DNA from: CAYNRE01 sp964399535
GTDB lineage: Bacteria > Planctomycetota > Planctomycetia > Pirellulales > CAYNRE01
Direction: 5' to 3'
NCBI GenBank assembly: GCA_964399535.1
Contig: CAYNRE010000032.1
Coordinates: 434,001 to 498,000 of the forward strand
Length of the DNA stretch: 64,000 bases
The translations under genes were made by a program, and so were the position numbers. Shown one piece after another: positions 61,157-64,000 of this stretch (its first letter is position 1; every line of letters starts with the position of its first letter). A model generated the notes under the pieces. It had not been told where the DNA came from, did not search any database, and saw only the letters and a list, made by a program, of their open reading frames with translations.

Positions 61157-61189
61157 GCGACGGTCCCGGGCCGAGCGTCCGGCCGTCGC
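61157..61189. terminator. Bidirectional hairpin between convergent stops
   Basis: GCGACGG (61157-61163) with CCGTCGC (61183-61189) and, inside a TC bulge, CCGG with CCGG: an 11-bp stem exactly filling the 42-base gap between the stops at 61147 and 61190. No U tract. Confidence 0.5.
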
Positions 61190-61942
61190 CTAATTCGCGC
61201 GACGAAACAGATAGCCGCGATCGTCGCGGACGATGTACTCGTAGCCCAATTGATGCATGGCGTCGTGGTAGCCCTCGCCCGTGGAAGCCAGGCTGATGTA
61301 GGGGCAACCGGCCGCCAGCAATTCGGTCATCCCTTCCAGAATCGCCAGTTCGGCTCCGTTGGTGGTAATGCTCACCAACCGGGGCACGGCCAACCCCGAC
61401 TTGCGCCAGAGAACGTCGAGCGTGTCGACCGGCACCTGCAAGCGCTCGAACCCTCGCCGCGCTAGCTCCGGCTCGGGCAACTCCAGCACGTCGTCGAGCA
61501 CGTTGGCCGCCGGATGCCGGGGATTGGCCAGAAACGTCAACTGGCCGGCTTTGCGCCACGCGCCGGCCGGCACAATCTGGATTCGCTCGGCCAGCGGTCG
61601 ACCGGCCAGGGCCTGGCGCAGTGCCGCTACGTTGGCCGGATCGGGCTCGACCACGAGCACCGTCCCGTGCCCCACGAGCCGCGCGAAGTGGATCGCGCGC
61701 GAGCGGCCGGCCCTGAGCAAATCGCGCGGAGCGCCGACTTGAATCACTGCGTCGCCCGGTTCGATGAACCGGTAGGGGGCCTTCCCGCTTCGCGGCCAAC
61801 TGGCCAGAGCGTAGCGCAGCTCAAAAGGTGCCAGTGCCGCCGCCGCGTTGAAACTGCGCGTGGCCAGGCGAAACAGCCCGCTGGGTAGCACCCGCTTGAG
61901 CTGCTTGCCGAAACCGCGCTGATCAGGAACCGGCTCGGGCAT
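61190..61942 (-). CDS. Divergent FkbM-type methyltransferase-like protein
   Basis: A 250-residue Rossmann-fold protein resembling FkbM methyltransferases. The SAM-binding part shows DAVIQVGAPRDLLRAGRSRA, TVLVVEPDPANVAALRQALA and IQIVPAGAWRKAGQLTFLAN (about 65-135). Then come VPVDTLDVLWRKSGLAVPRL and LVSITTNGAELAILEGMTEL, where typical FkbM proteins read iKiDvEGaE: the Lys, Asp and Glu are replaced, although GAE..IL.G is kept. It may thus be inactive or have another substrate. No membrane segment. Start chosen at 61942 (MPEPVPDQRG). Confidence 0.7.
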   Translation of the reverse strand: MPEPVPDQRGFGKQLKRVLPSGLFRLATRSFNAAAALAPFELRYALASWPRSGKAPYRFIEPGDAVIQVGAPRDLLRAGRSRAIHFARLVGHGTVLVVEPDPANVAALRQALAGRPLAERIQIVPAGAWRKAGQLTFLANPRHPAANVLDDVLELPEPELARRGFERLQVPVDTLDVLWRKSGLAVPRLVSITTNGAELAILEGMTELLAAGCPYISLASTGEGYHDAMHQLGYEYIVRDDRGYLFRRAN

Positions 61943-61958
61943 GAGAGCGCAACCGCAC

Positions 61959-61991
61959 AAAAAAGCCGGGAAAGAGAGAGGCCACCCCCGG
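61959..61991 (-). terminator. Intrinsic-terminator-like element of the PQQ-propeller gene
   Basis: On the minus strand, CCGGG pairs with CCCGG across a 16-base loop and is followed, after one base or two, by TTTTTT (61964 to 61959). The stem is short, but the U tract is good. It lies 20 bases past the stop at 62011. Confidence 0.4.
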
Positions 61992-62010
61992 TCCACGCCA
62001 GGCCCAGTCT

Positions 62011-63330
62011 TTAGGGCTCGGCGGCCAGGCTGGCCGAGACCAGTTCTTCGTCATTGCGGGCCAGCACGTGTCGATTGGCAAAGGCCGGATGCGCCCAGCA
62101 AACGCCGCCGCGCTGCGCGAGCTGACGCGTGGTGGGCTCGATCAGTTTGGCCCGGCTGATCTCGTCGAATCCGCGCGGCGACAACCGTGTAATGAGCAAC
62201 TCGCCCCGTTCGTTGAACATCCAGACCTTGTCGGCCTGGGTCACGAAGTGAATCGTGCTCCAGCGAGCCCGCGGCACTGCGGCCATGCTTTCCCAAACCC
62301 GCTCCCCCGTGTTGGCGTCCAGACAGCGCAGCTCGCCGTAACTGTCGACCCCGTAGGCATAGTCTCCTTGGAGCAGCGGGGTGGAAATGATCGAGTGCAG
62401 CCCCTCGGTGTGCTGCTCGTCCAGTCCTATCTTGTGCCAGAGCAGTTCGATCGCCAGGCGGTCGGGGGGCAGGTGAAACATCATGGCCCCGTCGTAGAAC
62501 GAGGTAACCAACAGCCGGTTGTTTTGCACCACCGGCGTGGCGACCGAAATGACCATGTTCTTCGGTTTGTAGGCATGCAGCCAAAGCGACTGGCCGGTCG
62601 CCGGGTCGAGCCCCGCCACGTGGTCGCCGGTCCAGCAAACCAGCACCGGGCGGCCCGCCTGCTCGATCAAAATCGGCGCCGAGTACGAGGCATCGTCGTC
62701 CAGGGCGCGCCACCGCTCTTGGCCGGTCTGGCAATCGAACGCCATGAGACACGCGCCCGGGTGCCCGCCCACTTGAACCACCACGGTCCCGTCGACCACC
62801 AAGGGAGAGGCGGAAACGCCCCAGATTGGCATCTTGATATCGAACTCGTCGTGGCACTTGTGTTGCCACAGCACGCGCCCCGTGGCCGCGTCGAACGCCA
62901 ACAGGTCGCCCATGGCACCCAGCGAGAAGGCCCGCCCGTCGGCCACGGCCACGCTAGCGCGGGGGCCGGCGTCGTAACCTACTCCCTGGTACGGGCAAGC
63001 GTAGGTGTGCGACCAGAGAGATTCGCCTGAGTTCTCGTCGAAGCAGTGCACTCGCTCGACTTGTTCCGGCTCGACGAGCCGATCGGTCACATAGACGCGC
63101 CCCTGGGCAACCGTGGGGCCGCTGTAGCCGTTGCCGACGGGGGCCCGCCAGCGAATCGCCAGCTGCGGGCCGGCAAACTTCTCAACCAGGCCGGTTTCGC
63201 GCCACACGCCGTCGCGGGTCGGTCCGCGCCACTGGGGCCAGTCGTCGGCCGCGACCTTGCGCGCCCCGGCAGAGAGGCCAAGCCAGGCAACCAGACCAAC
63301 GGCGACGATACGGCGATTGCTTCGACGCAT
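62011..63330 (-). CDS. Exported PQQ-type beta-propeller protein
   Basis: A 439-residue protein with a signal peptide (IVAVGLVAWLGLSAGARKVA, about 8-27) then DDWPQWRGPTRDGVWRETGL, the classic start of planctomycete PQQ-binding-like beta-propeller proteins. Blade motifs repeat along the chain: VHCFDENSGESLWSHTYA, LLAFDAATGRVLWQHKCH, LMAFDCQTGQERWRALDD, VAGLDPATGQSLWLHAYK and LRCLDANTGERVWESMAA. No dehydrogenase active-site residues were noted, so this is more likely a structural or binding propeller than an alcohol dehydrogenase. Start at the ATG at 63330; the longer upstream frame is arginine-rich and lacks family likeness. Confidence 0.92.
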   Translation of the reverse strand: MRRSNRRIVAVGLVAWLGLSAGARKVAADDWPQWRGPTRDGVWRETGLVEKFAGPQLAIRWRAPVGNGYSGPTVAQGRVYVTDRLVEPEQVERVHCFDENSGESLWSHTYACPYQGVGYDAGPRASVAVADGRAFSLGAMGDLLAFDAATGRVLWQHKCHDEFDIKMPIWGVSASPLVVDGTVVVQVGGHPGACLMAFDCQTGQERWRALDDDASYSAPILIEQAGRPVLVCWTGDHVAGLDPATGQSLWLHAYKPKNMVISVATPVVQNNRLLVTSFYDGAMMFHLPPDRLAIELLWHKIGLDEQHTEGLHSIISTPLLQGDYAYGVDSYGELRCLDANTGERVWESMAAVPRARWSTIHFVTQADKVWMFNERGELLITRLSPRGFDEISRAKLIEPTTRQLAQRGGVCWAHPAFANRHVLARNDEELVSASLAAEP

Positions 63331-63527
63331 ACGGTGCACACCCTGAGGAGGGACTCGGTTCGCTGCTCGGCTCCGCCCGGGCCGGATCGATTCAGGCCGC
63401 CAGTATAGGGCTCGGCGGGCCGCTCGGGCAGTCGGCGGGCCTGGGACCCCACCCTTGCGCCACCGGGCACGCGCCACAAGCCGGCCCCTGCAAGGAATGG
63501 CCGGAGCCGACGCAGCCATGCTGCCGA

Positions 63528-64000
63528 TCAGGTTCGCGTAATTTCGAGCATCTGGTTGCCGCCGCGCTGGAATTCATACTGCACGGGGCGAACCTCCGCC
63601 TTCCATCCGCGGGCACGGGCCATCGCCACGATCGGCTCGACATGGGGTGAGGGGCCTCCGTCGAACCTATCGAGCAGCGGAAAAACTCGCACACGCCGGG
63701 CGACACGAAGCATCTCGTTCACGGCGGCCTGGTGCGCGGCGGCATCGACCAGTTGGCTATAAGTGAACAGATAGTGCGAGCAAAGGGCCAGGTCGAAGGC
63801 GCCATCGGCCACGGGCAGCCGGGGCAACTCTGCCACGACGTAGCGCCCCGAGGCCGCGCCAGCGGGAAAATCGGCCAGAAACGCCTCCATGGCAGCGAAG
63901 CGGGCGGCGCAAAGCGCCTCGGGCGAGGAGAATTCGTGCCACAGAAAACTCTCGCTCGTGGCCCTGGTTTGGGCCATTATGATCGGGGCCACTTCCGCGA
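63528..64000 (-). CDS. Class I SAM-dependent methyltransferase, N-terminus outside the window
   Basis: The frame is open to the window edge (at least 157 codons seen). Segments: SFLWHEFSSPEALCAARFAA, AMEAFLADFPAGAASGRYVV, LPRLPVADGAFDLALCSHYL (the motif after strand 4 of the Rossmann fold), FTYSQLVDAAAHQAAVNEML and RVARRVRVFPLLDRFDGGPS. The Gly-rich SAM-binding motif I would lie upstream of the visible part. The GTG at 63992 is only the first start-like codon; the codons before it remain open. Substrate unknown. Confidence 0.75.
   Translation of the reverse strand, partial: AEVAPIIMAQTRATSESFLWHEFSSPEALCAARFAAMEAFLADFPAGAASGRYVVAELPRLPVADGAFDLALCSHYLFTYSQLVDAAAHQAAVNEMLRVARRVRVFPLLDRFDGGPSPHVEPIVAMARARGWKAEVRPVQYEFQRGGNQMLEITRT

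Noticed and set aside
1..64000. tRNA, rRNA, CRISPR arrays, insertion sequences or phage genes
   Set aside because: I scanned the intergenic stretches by eye for T-loop motifs, regularly spaced repeats and transposase motifs and found none; a covariance-model search could still reveal small RNAs.

Overview
The window comes from a bacterial chromosome with high GC content (roughly two thirds by eye). The gene families point to the Planctomycetes, most likely a Pirellulales-type organism. The evidence is a DUF1501 Tat-exported protein, a DUF1559 pseudopilin-like protein with a C-terminal DG motif, PEP-CTERM proteins with a dockerin-like repeat, a PhoPQ-related protein, a PQQ-type beta-propeller, an ECF sigma factor with a very long membrane anti-sigma partner, and a class II ribonucleotide reductase. 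I saw no rRNA, tRNA, CRISPR array, insertion sequence or prophage genes.

Layout. 1-6.1 kb: the end of transketolase, a six-haem cytochrome, an ABC-F ATPase and an aminoglycoside-phosphotransferase-fold protein. 6.2-8.5 kb (minus strand): an ECF sigma factor overlapping its membrane anti-sigma partner. 8.8-15.4 kb: a DUF1501 protein, a CBM9-like protein, a penicillin-acylase-family hydrolase and a TAXI-type binding protein. 15.6-17.4 kb: a lower-GC cassette of three genes coupled by 4-base overlaps (a TIGR04255-type protein and two unassigned proteins), the most accessory-looking part of the window. 17.6-28.6 kb: a DUF885 peptidase-like protein, a metallophosphoesterase, a PhoPQ-related protein, an unassigned protein, purH-trpC, a TPR protein, an HDOD protein and a small membrane protein. 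28.8-38.2 kb: a 777-residue FecR-like membrane protein, then a co-directional series hpf-ptsN-ptsH-ptsI-(TIGR03936)-rne-rplU that joins a regulatory phosphotransferase chain to ribosome and RNA metabolism.

38.2-42.3 kb: a 946-base leader followed by nrdJ. The leader carries two NrdR-box-like sites 31 bp apart next to a promoter, and nrdJ ends at a clear intrinsic terminator. 42.4-44 kb: a molybdopterin-fold protein without the expected metal-ligating cysteine and a two-domain GNAT protein. 44.2-54 kb: a possible signalling block with a coiled-coil membrane protein, a TPR plus double FHA-like protein, a Ser/Thr kinase with a multi-pass C-terminus, an Ala/Glu-rich membrane protein, a second ECF-type sigma factor with a soluble zinc-site anti-sigma partner, and an exported alpha/beta hydrolase. 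54-58 kb (minus): a DUF1559 protein and two paralogous PEP-CTERM proteins. 58-64 kb: a GH2 glycosidase whose start codon lies just behind an intrinsic-terminator-like hairpin, a membrane protein, a degenerate FkbM-type methyltransferase, a PQQ beta-propeller protein and a partial methyltransferase.

A recurring feature is the long, perfectly paired GC hairpin just after stop codons, usually without a U tract. Positions of motifs and hairpins were read by hand. Family names rest on recognised motifs, not on database searches.
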